From UBA11889 sp002313255 (lineage in GTDB: Bacteria > Pseudomonadota > Gammaproteobacteria > Pseudomonadales > Azotimanducaceae), in NCBI GenBank assembly GCA_913045265.1, contig CAJWQX010000032.1:1-41970 (forward strand): 41,970 nt of DNA, read 5' to 3'. Shown here piece after piece: positions 22,234 to 30,939 of the stretch; position 1 is the stretch's first letter; every line of letters starts with the position of its first letter. Made by a program: the position numbers and the translations under genes. The notes beneath the pieces are model-generated. The model searched no databases and had not been told where the DNA came from. It saw only the letters and a program-made list of their open reading frames with translations.

Positions 22234-23363
22234 AAGAATACACTCGATACTTGACCAATAGTTTAAGGTTACGACGCGAAGAGCCCCGCAGTAATAACTT
22301 TCATCTAGATCCGATGTTGCTGGTACCGCTCCTCTGTATTGTGGGGATTGGTCTGGCGGTTCTGTACAGTGCCGTTCATCAGGATCTATCAATACTTGAA
22401 AATCAATCGGTCAACCTGTTCTTAGGATTTGTCGCAATGACGTTGGCGGCGTGGTTGCATCCGCGCGTGTACCTTCGTTTTGCACCGGTGCTTTATACGA
22501 TAGGACTTATTTCCTTAGTTGCCGTTTTCCTGTTCGGCACGACAGTGAATGGTTCTCAACGTTGGCTCGATTTGCCTCTACTACCGCGCTTCCAACCGTC
22601 CGAATTGATGAAGGTAACGGTGCCTCTGACGGTAGCCTGGTTCTTGCACGACCGCGCTCTGCCACCGAGAACAATTGAGGTTGGTATTGCTCTCCTCGTA
22701 GCAGTTGTTCCCGGAATCTTGGTCATACTGCAACCGGACCTGGGCACGGCGATTCTCGTTGTTAGTAGTGGCTCGTTGGTAGTCCTGTTGTCTGGAGTGC
22801 GTTGGCGTTTGGTTCTTGTGGGCACGCTGTCGGTCGTTCCACTCATACCAGCATATTGGTATTTCTTTATGAATGAATTCCAAAAAAAACGTGTTTTTAC
22901 ATTGTTTGATCCGGAGAGTGATCCGCTCGGAGCAGGTTGGAGCATCATTCAATCGACCACGGCGTTGGGATCGGGAGGGCTTCTCGGAAAAGGACTTTTT
23001 GAAGGAACTCAGAGTCAGCTAAAATTTCTTCCAGAGAGTCACACCGACTTTATTATGGCGGTAATTGGAGAAGAACTCGGTTTTATGGGGGTCATGACGT
23101 TGATTATTCTTTATGTTCTCGTGTTGGCTAGGGGGATGTACATTGCAGTGCAAGCGGGCGATACATTTGGGCGATTGGCCGCGGGTGGTCTGACACTAAC
23201 TTTTTTTGTACACGTGGTCCTTAATATCGCCGTGGTATCGGGTTTGCTCCCCGTGACTGGCGCTCCTTTACCATTAGTCAGTTTCGGCGGAACTTCTGCG
23301 ATTGCGCTCTTGGTTGGTTTCGGAATAGTGATGTCGATTCATACCCACCGTGGCTGGAGATAG
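22230..23363 (+). CDS. rodA: Rod-shape peptidoglycan polymerase RodA
   Basis: RodA is the SEDS-family glycosyltransferase that polymerises lipid II during elongation with PBP2. The 377-residue protein starts at a TTG overlapping the mrdA stop (TTGA). It is hydrophobic throughout with about ten membrane segments. Family signatures are GSQRWLDL, RFQPSELMKV, LQPDLGTAILV, LPESHTDFIMAVIGEELGF and the C-terminal LPLVSFGGTSAI. The aspartate of ESHTDFI lies in the essential loop of SEDS enzymes. Confidence 0.97.
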   Translation: MKEYTRYLTNSLRLRREEPRSNNFHLDPMLLVPLLCIVGIGLAVLYSAVHQDLSILENQSVNLFLGFVAMTLAAWLHPRVYLRFAPVLYTIGLISLVAVFLFGTTVNGSQRWLDLPLLPRFQPSELMKVTVPLTVAWFLHDRALPPRTIEVGIALLVAVVPGILVILQPDLGTAILVVSSGSLVVLLSGVRWRLVLVGTLSVVPLIPAYWYFFMNEFQKKRVFTLFDPESDPLGAGWSIIQSTTALGSGGLLGKGLFEGTQSQLKFLPESHTDFIMAVIGEELGFMGVMTLIILYVLVLARGMYIAVQAGDTFGRLAAGGLTLTFFVHVVLNIAVVSGLLPVTGAPLPLVSFGGTSAIALLVGFGIVMSIHTHRGWR

Positions 23364-23367
23364 AACG

Positions 23368-24375
23368 ATGTGCATAAAGGCGTCCACATTCATTCTGCGT
23401 TCGGTTTTGCTCAGTATCGTTACATTATCGATCTTTGCGGATTACGAGAACCGGGATTCAGTGAAGGGGTTCGTTAACGAAGTAGCTAAGAAAGACGGAT
23501 TCGACCCGCAACAGCTCCTTAACATCTTTGAACAAGTAGAAAAGAAACAGCGCATCATCGACCTAATTTCGAGACCCGCTGAGAAAGCTAAGCCGTGGCA
23601 CGAGTACCGAGAAATTTTCGTGACCGCGCCGAGGATTGCGGCAGGAGTCGAATTCTGGGAAGAAAATGAAGCTGCATTGAATCGGGCCGGATCAAAATTT
23701 GGGATTCCAATAGAAATTATCGTCGCCGTTATAGGGGTGGAGACGAATTACGGCCGGAATAAGGGAAGTTTTCGGGTGATGGATGCATTATCGACCCTGG
23801 CGTTTGACTACCCCCCCCGAGCACGTTTTTTTCGGAGCGAGCTTCGAGAGCTATTGTTATTGGCCCGAGAGGAAAATAAGGATCCGCTCGAGCTGATTGG
23901 CTCGTATGCTGGAGCCATGGGTTACGGCCAGTTTATTCCGTCGAGCTTTCGCGCCTATGCGATTGATTTTGATGGTGACGGGGCGAGGGACATTTGGAGT
24001 AGTCAAACTGATGCCATTGGGAGTGTAGCCAACTATTTCTCCCGCCATGGTTGGGACGGCGAGGGTCCAATCGTAGTGCCCGTTACAATTACTGATGAGC
24101 GTGCTGACCAATTTGCGAATCAAGGCTTGAAGCCGAAACGATCGATAGCAGAACTGCGAAAAGCGGGCGTGGAACACGTTTCGTTACCGGACCAGACGCT
24201 TGGGGCGCTTTTTAGACTAGAAGGTCGTGGTGGTTGGGAATATTGGTTAGGACTGCACGACTTCTACGTGGTCACCCGCTACAACCATAGTCACATGTAT
24301 GCTTTGGCGGTCGTGCAACTTTCTACAGCCGTCCGAAGTGGTTGGGACGATGTTAGGAAGCCGGATCGCTTATGA
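23368..24375 (+). CDS. mltB: Lytic murein transglycosylase (MltB/SltB type)
   Basis: This enzyme cleaves glycan strands of peptidoglycan to leave 1,6-anhydro ends. From the ATG at 23368 the product is 335 residues. A GTG six codons earlier overlaps rodA, but the signal peptide starts better at the ATG, which has GGAG upstream. Visible are a hydrophobic N-terminus (about 8-24), GVETNYGRNKGSFRVMDAL with the catalytic glutamate, and GAMGYGQFIPSSFRAYAIDF with DGDGARDIW. No lipobox cysteine is present, so it looks soluble and periplasmic, like SltB1, and not a lipoprotein as E. coli MltB is. Confidence 0.93.
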   Translation: MCIKASTFILRSVLLSIVTLSIFADYENRDSVKGFVNEVAKKDGFDPQQLLNIFEQVEKKQRIIDLISRPAEKAKPWHEYREIFVTAPRIAAGVEFWEENEAALNRAGSKFGIPIEIIVAVIGVETNYGRNKGSFRVMDALSTLAFDYPPRARFFRSELRELLLLAREENKDPLELIGSYAGAMGYGQFIPSSFRAYAIDFDGDGARDIWSSQTDAIGSVANYFSRHGWDGEGPIVVPVTITDERADQFANQGLKPKRSIAELRKAGVEHVSLPDQTLGALFRLEGRGGWEYWLGLHDFYVVTRYNHSHMYALAVVQLSTAVRSGWDDVRKPDRL

Positions 24376-25169
24376 AGAGTAATTATTGGTCCGGTTTTTT
24401 TGGAATTCTGGCCGTCGCCTTGATTGTTGGCTGTCAAAGTTCTTTGACATCGAAAGGGATGATTGATTTTGAACCCGCGGATCCCCCGGAATGGCTTGAA
24501 AACCTTCCCGATCCGATCGTTCGTTATGAGGAACGCCTGTCAGCCGGTAACACTACCCCGTATTCGGTCCTTGGTGAAACGTATACTGTGTTATCGGATG
24601 CCGCCGGATACGTTAACGAGGGCTATGCTTCTTGGTACGGCACCAAGTTTCATGGTCGGCAAACGGCGAATGGTGAACGCTATGACATGTACGCTTTGAC
24701 AGCAGCCCATCGTCGCCTACCCATTCCTTCTTATGTCCGAGTCACCAATCTAGACAATGGGCGAAACACAATAGTTCGCGTCAATGATCGGGGTCCCTTC
24801 CATGCAGATCGGGAGATAGATCTTTCATATGCTGCTGCGGTGAAATTGGATTTTGAGAAGGTTGGCACCGCCAGGGTTAGGATAGAAGTCATCGAGTCAG
24901 AAGAGCAAACGCCGTCAAAACCCTCTGCATCGTCGATCATGGCAAGGTATTTCGTTCAAACCCCCATACTCAACGATTTTGACGTTGCTGATGCAGTCAC
25001 ACAGGTTTTTAGTCGTATTTCGAGCGCTACACCATCGGTAGTACGAATAGCTGACGAAGGCAGATATCGAGTTCGAGCTGGACCTCTGGTGAGCCGCGTT
25101 CAGGCAGAGAGGTTACTGGCTCTGGCGGTCATCCATGATATCCCCATGCCCGAAGTTATTGAGGAATAA
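24372..25169 (+). CDS. rlpA: RlpA-like septal lytic lipoprotein
   Basis: RlpA is an outer-membrane lipoprotein that, in Pseudomonas, cleaves denuded glycan strands at the division site. The 265-residue product has a signal sequence with lipobox VGC (C21), a double-psi beta-barrel domain (about 80-180) with EGYASWYGTKFHGRQTANGE and VRVNDRGPFHADREIDLSYA, and a divergent C-terminal SPOR-like domain (about 190-262). The ATG overlaps the mltB stop by 4 bases (ATGA). Confidence 0.94.
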   Translation: MKSNYWSGFFGILAVALIVGCQSSLTSKGMIDFEPADPPEWLENLPDPIVRYEERLSAGNTTPYSVLGETYTVLSDAAGYVNEGYASWYGTKFHGRQTANGERYDMYALTAAHRRLPIPSYVRVTNLDNGRNTIVRVNDRGPFHADREIDLSYAAAVKLDFEKVGTARVRIEVIESEEQTPSKPSASSIMARYFVQTPILNDFDVADAVTQVFSRISSATPSVVRIADEGRYRVRAGPLVSRVQAERLLALAVIHDIPMPEVIEE

Positions 25170-25172
25170 AAA

Positions 25173-26348
25173 ATGTGGAGGACGCGGAAAACGTACCGTC
25201 GGATTATTCGAATATCGGGACTAATCGCCCTCCTTATAGTCACCTCATACTCGGTCCACGGAAATATTATTTTTCCGAAAGCACCGGAATTATCCGCGAA
25301 TGGATACATCCTGATTGATGCTGAGACCGGTAGGGTCCTTGTTGAATCGAACGCTGACGAGTCTCTTCCGCCGGCAAGCCTTACGAAGATCATGACCGGG
25401 TACGTTGTTGCAGCTGAACTCGAGATAGGACGCATTAGCCTCAATGATGCGGTGCCTATCAGTGTTAACGCATGGCGGACACCGGGTTCCAAAATGTTCA
25501 TTCAAGAAGGCACAACGGTGGCGCTTTCAGACTTACTAAGGGGCGTCATCGTACAGTCGGGAAACGATGCCAGCGTGGCCATTGCTGAGTACCTAGCCGG
25601 TGATGAGGATGCGTTTTCCGATGTGATGAATCAGTATGCGATGACAATCGGGATGAACAGTACGAACTTCTTAAACAGTACGGGACTGCATGAGGATGGA
25701 CATTCCTCGAGTGCTCGGGACATGGCGGTGTTGACGCGAGAATTAATTCGACGGTTTCCGGAGCATTACGCGATCTATGCTGAGCGTGAATTTACATTCG
25801 GCGAAATTCGGCAACCGAATCGCAATCGCTTGTTGCGGCGAGACAGGACTGTCGATGGTGTCAAAACCGGTTATACGTTGGCGGCAGGCTATTGCTTGGT
25901 AGCCTCAGCTGAACGTAACGAAATGCGTTTGGTAAGTGTCGTGATGGGTGCGACCAGCGATGAGGTACGCATGCGAGAGACCCAAAAGCTACTTCAATAT
26001 GGCTTTCGTTACTTTGAAACACGTGGACTCTTTAATCCGGACGAATTAGTAACGGAAGCGAGGATGTATTTTGGCACGAGTGACTATGTTCCGGTTGGCG
26101 TTTCAGAGCCGATATATGTGACGTTCGCGAGGGGACACTATGACGATTTGGAGGTGGAAATTGACTTACCAGCGCAAATTGAAGCGCCGTTAAAAGAAGG
26201 CGCAGAGATAGGCTCTCTTCGTGTCATGTTGGATGGTAAAGATCTTTTGAAGACACCCCTTGTCTCGAAGAAGAGTATTGACGAGGCCGGCATTTTTTCT
26301 CGTATGTTCGACAGCGTTTATCTTCTCTTTGCCAGTATCATCGAGTAA
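25173..26348 (+). CDS. dacA: D-alanyl-D-alanine carboxypeptidase (PBP5 type)
   Basis: This periplasmic enzyme removes the terminal D-alanine from pentapeptide stems and so controls cross-linking. The 391-residue product has a signal peptide (about 10-29) and the active-site motifs S69-L-T-K72, S129-G-N131 and K231-T-G233. After them comes a PBP5-type C-terminal domain (about 285-370) and an amphipathic end suited to membrane attachment. It follows rlpA by 3 bases and precedes lipB by 6, as in the Pseudomonas rlpA-dacC-lipB order but without ybeD. Confidence 0.97.
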   Translation: MWRTRKTYRRIIRISGLIALLIVTSYSVHGNIIFPKAPELSANGYILIDAETGRVLVESNADESLPPASLTKIMTGYVVAAELEIGRISLNDAVPISVNAWRTPGSKMFIQEGTTVALSDLLRGVIVQSGNDASVAIAEYLAGDEDAFSDVMNQYAMTIGMNSTNFLNSTGLHEDGHSSSARDMAVLTRELIRRFPEHYAIYAEREFTFGEIRQPNRNRLLRRDRTVDGVKTGYTLAAGYCLVASAERNEMRLVSVVMGATSDEVRMRETQKLLQYGFRYFETRGLFNPDELVTEARMYFGTSDYVPVGVSEPIYVTFARGHYDDLEVEIDLPAQIEAPLKEGAEIGSLRVMLDGKDLLKTPLVSKKSIDEAGIFSRMFDSVYLLFASIIE

Positions 26349-26354
26349 TACCAA

Positions 26355-27008
26355 GTGCGCCTTATCGTTCGGAGTCTTGGCCTAACCGATTACGTTCCGG
26401 TGTGGGAAGCGATGCGCGGTCTCACCGACTCGCGTAAAAAGAATACTTTAGACGAAATATGGGTCACCCAACATAAACCCGTCTTTACTCAAGGACAGTC
26501 GGGCCGATCGGAAAATATCATTGATCCGGGTGATATTCCCGTGGTTCTCTCGGATCGAGGAGGACAGGTGACCTATCACGGGCCCGGGCAGCTCGTCGTA
26601 TATTTAATGTTCGACTTGCGTCGAATGGATCTGAATGTTCGGGTGTTGGTTGGCGGCATCGAAGAAAGCATTATTGACGTCCTCGCTGGTTACTCGATTG
26701 GAGCCACAAGAGAAAGAGATGCGCCTGGGGTATACGTTAGAGGTAACAAGATAGGTTCTTTGGGTTTGCGAGTACGAAGGGGGTGTAGCTTTCATGGGCT
26801 TAGCCTCAATGTTGCAATGGACCTTGAACCGTTTGATCGGATCAACCCATGTGGACATGTGGATTTGAAGATGTCGCAAGTCAAAGATTGTGGCGGGCCT
26901 TCCGATTTGTCGGTGGTGGCTGAAGATCTAATCGGTAGGTTGAGTAGCCGTTTCCAATTCACCTCGTTGATCCACAGGAAAGGCATTGGGGATTCTTTAA
27001 TAGCTTGA
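26355..27008 (+). CDS. lipB: Lipoyl(octanoyl) transferase
   Basis: LipB transfers octanoate from acyl carrier protein to the lipoyl domains of dehydrogenase complexes. The 217-residue product starts at GTG and has DRGGQVTYHGPGQLVVY with the RGGxxTYHGPGQ motif at 68-79. K132 in NKIGSLGLRV and C166 in INPCG form the expected catalytic pair. Its last 50 bases overlap the 3' end of moeB on the other strand. The lipA partner that usually follows is not here. Confidence 0.96.
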   Translation: MRLIVRSLGLTDYVPVWEAMRGLTDSRKKNTLDEIWVTQHKPVFTQGQSGRSENIIDPGDIPVVLSDRGGQVTYHGPGQLVVYLMFDLRRMDLNVRVLVGGIEESIIDVLAGYSIGATRERDAPGVYVRGNKIGSLGLRVRRGCSFHGLSLNVAMDLEPFDRINPCGHVDLKMSQVKDCGGPSDLSVVAEDLIGRLSSRFQFTSLIHRKGIGDSLIA

Positions 27009-27708
27009 GCCGACGCCACTCCATACGCTTGGCGTCCATGTAAAGTACGTGACCGCAGAGTGTTTCGCCTATACCGGATATTATCTTGATAGCCTCCATC
27101 GCCTGGATTGTTCCTATGATCCCAACCACTGGCGCTAAGACGCCATTGTCGGCACAGTTCAAGTCTTCGTTGTCGCCTTGACTATACAGACACCGGTAAC
27201 AAGGCGATTCGCTTTCGCGCGGGTCGAACACGGCGACCTGGCCTTCCATACGAATGGCGGCGCCAGAAACAAACGGGGTTCGCGCAGATAAGCATGCGTC
27301 ATTTATTTCATAACGGCTTTCAAAGTTATCGGTTGCATCAACAACCACGTCAGCATGACTAACCGCTTCCAATAGATCGTTGCCCCGTAGTCGATTCTGG
27401 ATCATGTTGATTCGTGTCTCGCTGGAGATTTGTTCGATTGCCTTTCCGGCTGATGCAACTTTTGGTTCGCCGATCGTTGACTCACGGTGCGCGATCTGAC
27501 GTTGTAGATTGCTAAGATCAACGACATCGTCGTCAACTAACGTGACTTCACCGATGCCCGAAGCGGCTAGATAAATCGCGGCAGGTGATCCAAGGCCCCC
27601 GAGGCCAATAATCAGGACACTTGCCTGACCTAGTTTTTCCTGACCTTCTATATCCAGCTCGGGCAACATGATTTGTCGACTGTAGCGGAGTAACTGTTCG
27701 TCGTTCAT
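26959..27708 (-). CDS. moeB: Molybdopterin-synthase adenylyltransferase (ThiF/MoeB family)
   Basis: MoeB adenylates the C-terminus of the MoaD sulfur carrier; related proteins act on ThiS. The ATG at 27708 gives 249 residues and overlaps the prmC stop by 4 bases. It has the ATP-binding GLGGLG at residues 35-40, the conserved D126 in DATDNFESRYEIND, and zinc ligands C170, C173, C242 and C245. No rhodanese domain is present. The order hemA-prfA-prmC-moeB matches Pseudomonas. Assignment to molybdopterin or thiamine synthesis rests on similarity only, because no moa or thi genes are nearby. Confidence 0.88.
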   Translation of the reverse strand: MNDEQLLRYSRQIMLPELDIEGQEKLGQASVLIIGLGGLGSPAAIYLAASGIGEVTLVDDDVVDLSNLQRQIAHRESTIGEPKVASAGKAIEQISSETRINMIQNRLRGNDLLEAVSHADVVVDATDNFESRYEINDACLSARTPFVSGAAIRMEGQVAVFDPRESESPCYRCLYSQGDNEDLNCADNGVLAPVVGIIGTIQAMEAIKIISGIGETLCGHVLYMDAKRMEWRRLKLLKNPQCLSCGSTR

Positions 27709-28520
27709 GGCATAGTGCCGCTGCAAACGCGCAACGTTCCTGCGATGTCGGGGGTGTTGCGAATTTCCGTGAAACCTGACTCCTCAAATAATGATGTAAC
27801 TTGTCGGGATTGGTCGTGGCCATGCTCGACTAGTAGATTGCCACCAGATTGAAGGTACGATGGCGCCTCTGTAATGATGGTTCGAATTGCTTCTAACCCA
27901 TCGTTTCCGCCGCAAAGGGCAACGTCCGGTTCGAATGCCAGTCCATCGTTTTTTAGGTGTGGGTCGTTTACTGCGACGTAGGGAGGGTTAGAAACAATCA
28001 AGTCGAAACTACGTGAAATGTTGCTGAACCAATCCGATAAGCTAACCGTCACATGAAGTCCCAGCCGGTCTGCGTTGAGCCTGCATAAATCGACGCATTC
28101 GGTCCGGATATCTACTGCAGTTATGTTGGCGTTGGTTTCGTTTGCCAGAGCCAATGCGATCGCACCAGACCCCGTTCCCAGGTCAAGTACCGTACTGTCA
28201 CTAGCAATCAATGGTAGAGCACATTCGATGACTGTCTCAGTCTCTGGACGCGGGACGAGCACCTCCGGATATATGACGAGATTTAGTCCCCAAAATTCCT
28301 TTTCCCCGCTTATGTAAGCGAGAGGCTCTCCATTTACTCTTCGCGCGAGCCAATCTTTATGGCGTTGGGCGGCTTTGTCGGATACGAAATATTCAGGAAA
28401 TGCATACAAGGTTGATCTATCCACGCCCAGAGCCGAAGCGGTTAGCACCTCTGCCTCGGGATTTGGTAAGACCCTGCGTGCAACAAAAAGACAATCCTTA
28501 ATGGTTTTAACCTGTCTCAC
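27705..28520 (-). CDS. prmC: Release factor N5-glutamine methyltransferase
   Basis: PrmC methylates the glutamine of the GGQ motif of RF1 and RF2. The 271-residue product starts at a GTG inside the end of prfA (14-base overlap). It has an N-terminal helical domain (about 1-75), the AdoMet-binding DLGTGSGAIALALA at 113-126, and NPPY at 178-181, which binds the target glutamine. It lies directly after its substrate gene prfA, as is usual. Confidence 0.96.
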   Translation of the reverse strand: MRQVKTIKDCLFVARRVLPNPEAEVLTASALGVDRSTLYAFPEYFVSDKAAQRHKDWLARRVNGEPLAYISGEKEFWGLNLVIYPEVLVPRPETETVIECALPLIASDSTVLDLGTGSGAIALALANETNANITAVDIRTECVDLCRLNADRLGLHVTVSLSDWFSNISRSFDLIVSNPPYVAVNDPHLKNDGLAFEPDVALCGGNDGLEAIRTIITEAPSYLQSGGNLLVEHGHDQSRQVTSLFEESGFTEIRNTPDIAGTLRVCSGTMP

Positions 28521-29607
28521 GTTCGCTCAGCTTTCTCAATTCATCAGCCTGGTATTCGTGGGTGAGAGGTTCGACGATCTGGTCCAAATGCCCCTCCATG
28601 ACTTCGTCGAGCTTGTAGAGAGTGAGGTTGATCCGATGATCGGTTAAACGGCCTTGAGGAAAATTGTACGTGCGGATACGTTCAGATCGATCCCCAGATC
28701 CGACTAGGGACCTTCGTTGCTCCGACTGTGCCAATTGTTCTTCCTTCCTGGCGGCATCAAGTAGTTTCGAGTGCAGTAAGGTCATCGCTTTAGCGCGATT
28801 CTTATGCTGCGATCGCTCGTCTTGGCACTCAACAACGAGTCCGGTGGGAATATGCGTTAGACGGACAGCTGACTCCGTCTTGTTGACGTGTTGACCTCCA
28901 GCCCCGGACGATCGATAGGTATCCACGCGCAGCTCGCTTTTGTCGATCGTCACTTCTTCTATTTCGTCAACTTCCGGAATAACCGCCACGGTACAAGCTG
29001 ACGTGTGTACCCGTCCTTGCGATTCGGTTTCCGGTACCCTTTGTACTCGATGTGCCCCCGATTCAAATTTCATACGGCTATAAACTCGATTTCCCTGAAT
29101 ACGAGAAATAACCTCCTTGAAACCGCCGTGTTCGCCCGGCCTTTCGTTTAGGATCTCGATCTGCCAGCCCTTCGATTCAGCCCAACGCAGGTACATGCGA
29201 AAAAGATCCCCAGAAAATAGGGCAGCTTCATCGCCTCCGGACCCTGCACGAATCTCTAGAAAGACGTTGGAACCGTCACTGGGGTCTTCGGGAAGCAAAA
29301 GCGTTTCTATGGCTCGACCAACGTCATCGATTTCGACGCGTAGCACGGCTATATCGTCTGCGGCTAGGGCTTGTATTTCCCGGTCGTCGTCGAAGGTTAA
29401 TGCTGATGCGTCTTCAAGATGTGAGATTAATTTCTTGTACCGCTGATAATGAGTGATTAAAGGTTCTAGTTCCGAGTACTCGCGACTGAACTCGACGAAT
29501 TGGTTTCGATTGCCGGTGACCGCTGGATCTGAAAGTAGACGTGTTAATTCTTCTTGCCGATCTGCAAGGCCCTGGAGTTTCGCGATGACAGTTTCCGTTA
29601 GTGCCAT
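28507..29607 (-). CDS. prfA: Peptide chain release factor 1
   Basis: RF1 recognises UAA and UAG stop codons and triggers peptide release. The 366-residue product (E. coli 360) has the catalytic GGQ at 237-239 in SSGAGGQHVNKTES. The stop-codon reading tripeptide is PET at 192-194, a PxT variant of the usual PAT. No frameshift site, as in RF2, is present. It lies 6 bases after hemA. Confidence 0.97.
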   Translation of the reverse strand: MALTETVIAKLQGLADRQEELTRLLSDPAVTGNRNQFVEFSREYSELEPLITHYQRYKKLISHLEDASALTFDDDREIQALAADDIAVLRVEIDDVGRAIETLLLPEDPSDGSNVFLEIRAGSGGDEAALFSGDLFRMYLRWAESKGWQIEILNERPGEHGGFKEVISRIQGNRVYSRMKFESGAHRVQRVPETESQGRVHTSACTVAVIPEVDEIEEVTIDKSELRVDTYRSSGAGGQHVNKTESAVRLTHIPTGLVVECQDERSQHKNRAKAMTLLHSKLLDAARKEEQLAQSEQRRSLVGSGDRSERIRTYNFPQGRLTDHRINLTLYKLDEVMEGHLDQIVEPLTHEYQADELRKLSERETG

Positions 29608-29613
29608 GATGAT

Positions 29614-30867
29614 TCAGTCGAGCTCCAGGCTTTTGCGGATATAGTCGAGAATTTCTTTCCGATCATCTGACGCCGCATTTCGTATCGTCAGCGTTGGCGA
29701 ATGAATTAGCTTGTTCGTCAGATCATGAGCAAGTCTCGATATTAATTCACCAGGATCAGAACCCGAATCAAGCCGTTCAATAGCTTTTTTAAGCTCTGCA
29801 TCTCGAACACTGTTAGCGGAACCGCGAAAAAGTTCTATCAGTTCTCGGCCGGTACGTGCGCCTTGTTCACGTGCGTATTTCTCAACAGCTTCGACAATAA
29901 TTTCTTCCGCCTGTTCCGCAGATTCCTTGCGGCCCTCGACATTTGCTTCAATAACCGCAGTGAGGTCGTCGATAGTGTAAAGGTAGACGTCTTTCAGTGT
30001 CGCAACTTCTGGGTCGATGTCGCGAGGTACGGCAATGTCAACCATAAAAAGAGGTCGATATCGACGGTGTCGCCGTGCTTGTTGGACAGTTTTCTTGGCG
30101 ATTACGGGTTCGGGGCTCCCAGTCGAACTGATGACGACATCGTATTCGTGCAGTACATCTCCAATTTCTGACAGATGCATCGAATGGTCAGCTACTTTTG
30201 CTGCCAAGGAATTCGCATTTTTCAGGCTACGGTTTGCGATGGCGATTCGACGTACGCCCGCTCTCCTCAGATGGCGGGCTACCAATTCGATTGTCTCGCC
30301 TGCGCCTACAAGGAGCGCGCTTGTTGTGGCTAGGTCGGAAAAGATTTGGTGGGCCGTAGTCACAGCAGCGGACGCTACCGATACGGGGTTTCGACCGATA
30401 TGGGTGCGAGAACGAACTTGTTTGGCCGCATGGAAAGTGTGACGTGCTAATAGGTTTAGTTCGGGACCCAAGGTTTCTGCCCGCCGAGATGAGTCATAGG
30501 CATCCTTAACTTGGCCCGTGATTTGCGGTTCGCCGAGAACTTGGGAATCGAGACCGGACGTCACACGCATCATGTGGCGTGCAGCTTCAAGATCCCAGTA
30601 GGTATAGTTTACGGCGTTAAAGTCATCCAGTTGACCCTGTCGATTTCGAAGAAGCCAGTGGACTAAGTTTTCACGCGCAGTCTTTTCAATCGAACAGTAA
30701 ATTTCTGTGCGGTTACAGGTGGAAAGTATGATGGATTCCGTCAGACCTTGGACTGAGTTCGTAAGTTCCTTTAGGACAGGCGCGATGTCGGTCTCGGGGA
30801 ATGCGAACTTCTCCCTAACTGACACGTCGGCCGTGCGGAAACTAATGCCGATAGCAAGAAGTGCCAT
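29614..30867 (-). CDS. hemA: Glutamyl-tRNA reductase
   Basis: HemA reduces glutamyl-tRNA to glutamate-1-semialdehyde, the committed step of C5-pathway haem synthesis. The 417-residue product has the catalytic C51 in LSTCNRTEIY, RVTSGLDSQVLGEPQI (about 101-116), an NADPH-binding domain with LVGAGETIELVARHL, and a C-terminal dimerisation domain. No clear Shine-Dalgarno precedes the ATG. It heads the hemA-prfA-prmC-moeB unit and is divergent from lolB across a 72-base gap with a 10-bp inverted repeat. It would supply haem for cytochromes such as the one at the window's right edge. Confidence 0.97.
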   Translation of the reverse strand: MALLAIGISFRTADVSVREKFAFPETDIAPVLKELTNSVQGLTESIILSTCNRTEIYCSIEKTARENLVHWLLRNRQGQLDDFNAVNYTYWDLEAARHMMRVTSGLDSQVLGEPQITGQVKDAYDSSRRAETLGPELNLLARHTFHAAKQVRSRTHIGRNPVSVASAAVTTAHQIFSDLATTSALLVGAGETIELVARHLRRAGVRRIAIANRSLKNANSLAAKVADHSMHLSEIGDVLHEYDVVISSTGSPEPVIAKKTVQQARRHRRYRPLFMVDIAVPRDIDPEVATLKDVYLYTIDDLTAVIEANVEGRKESAEQAEEIIVEAVEKYAREQGARTGRELIELFRGSANSVRDAELKKAIERLDSGSDPGELISRLAHDLTNKLIHSPTLTIRNAASDDRKEILDYIRKSLELD

Positions 30868-30887
30868 GGTGGTCTGGTATGGTCAGG

Positions 30888-30939
30888 GCCAATCTCCCGA
30901 GTTCAACCATGTTATCAGAACCCTCATCAGGAGATTGGC
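30888..30939. promoter_or_regulatory. 10-bp inverted repeat between hemA and lolB
   Basis: GCCAATCTCC (30888-30897) and GGAGATTGGC (30930-30939) are exact reverse complements with 32 bases between. The right arm contains the lolB Shine-Dalgarno GGAG and ends at the base before the lolB ATG. A transcript starting upstream could therefore fold to hide the ribosome-binding site. On DNA it could also be a two-site operator. Confidence 0.6.
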
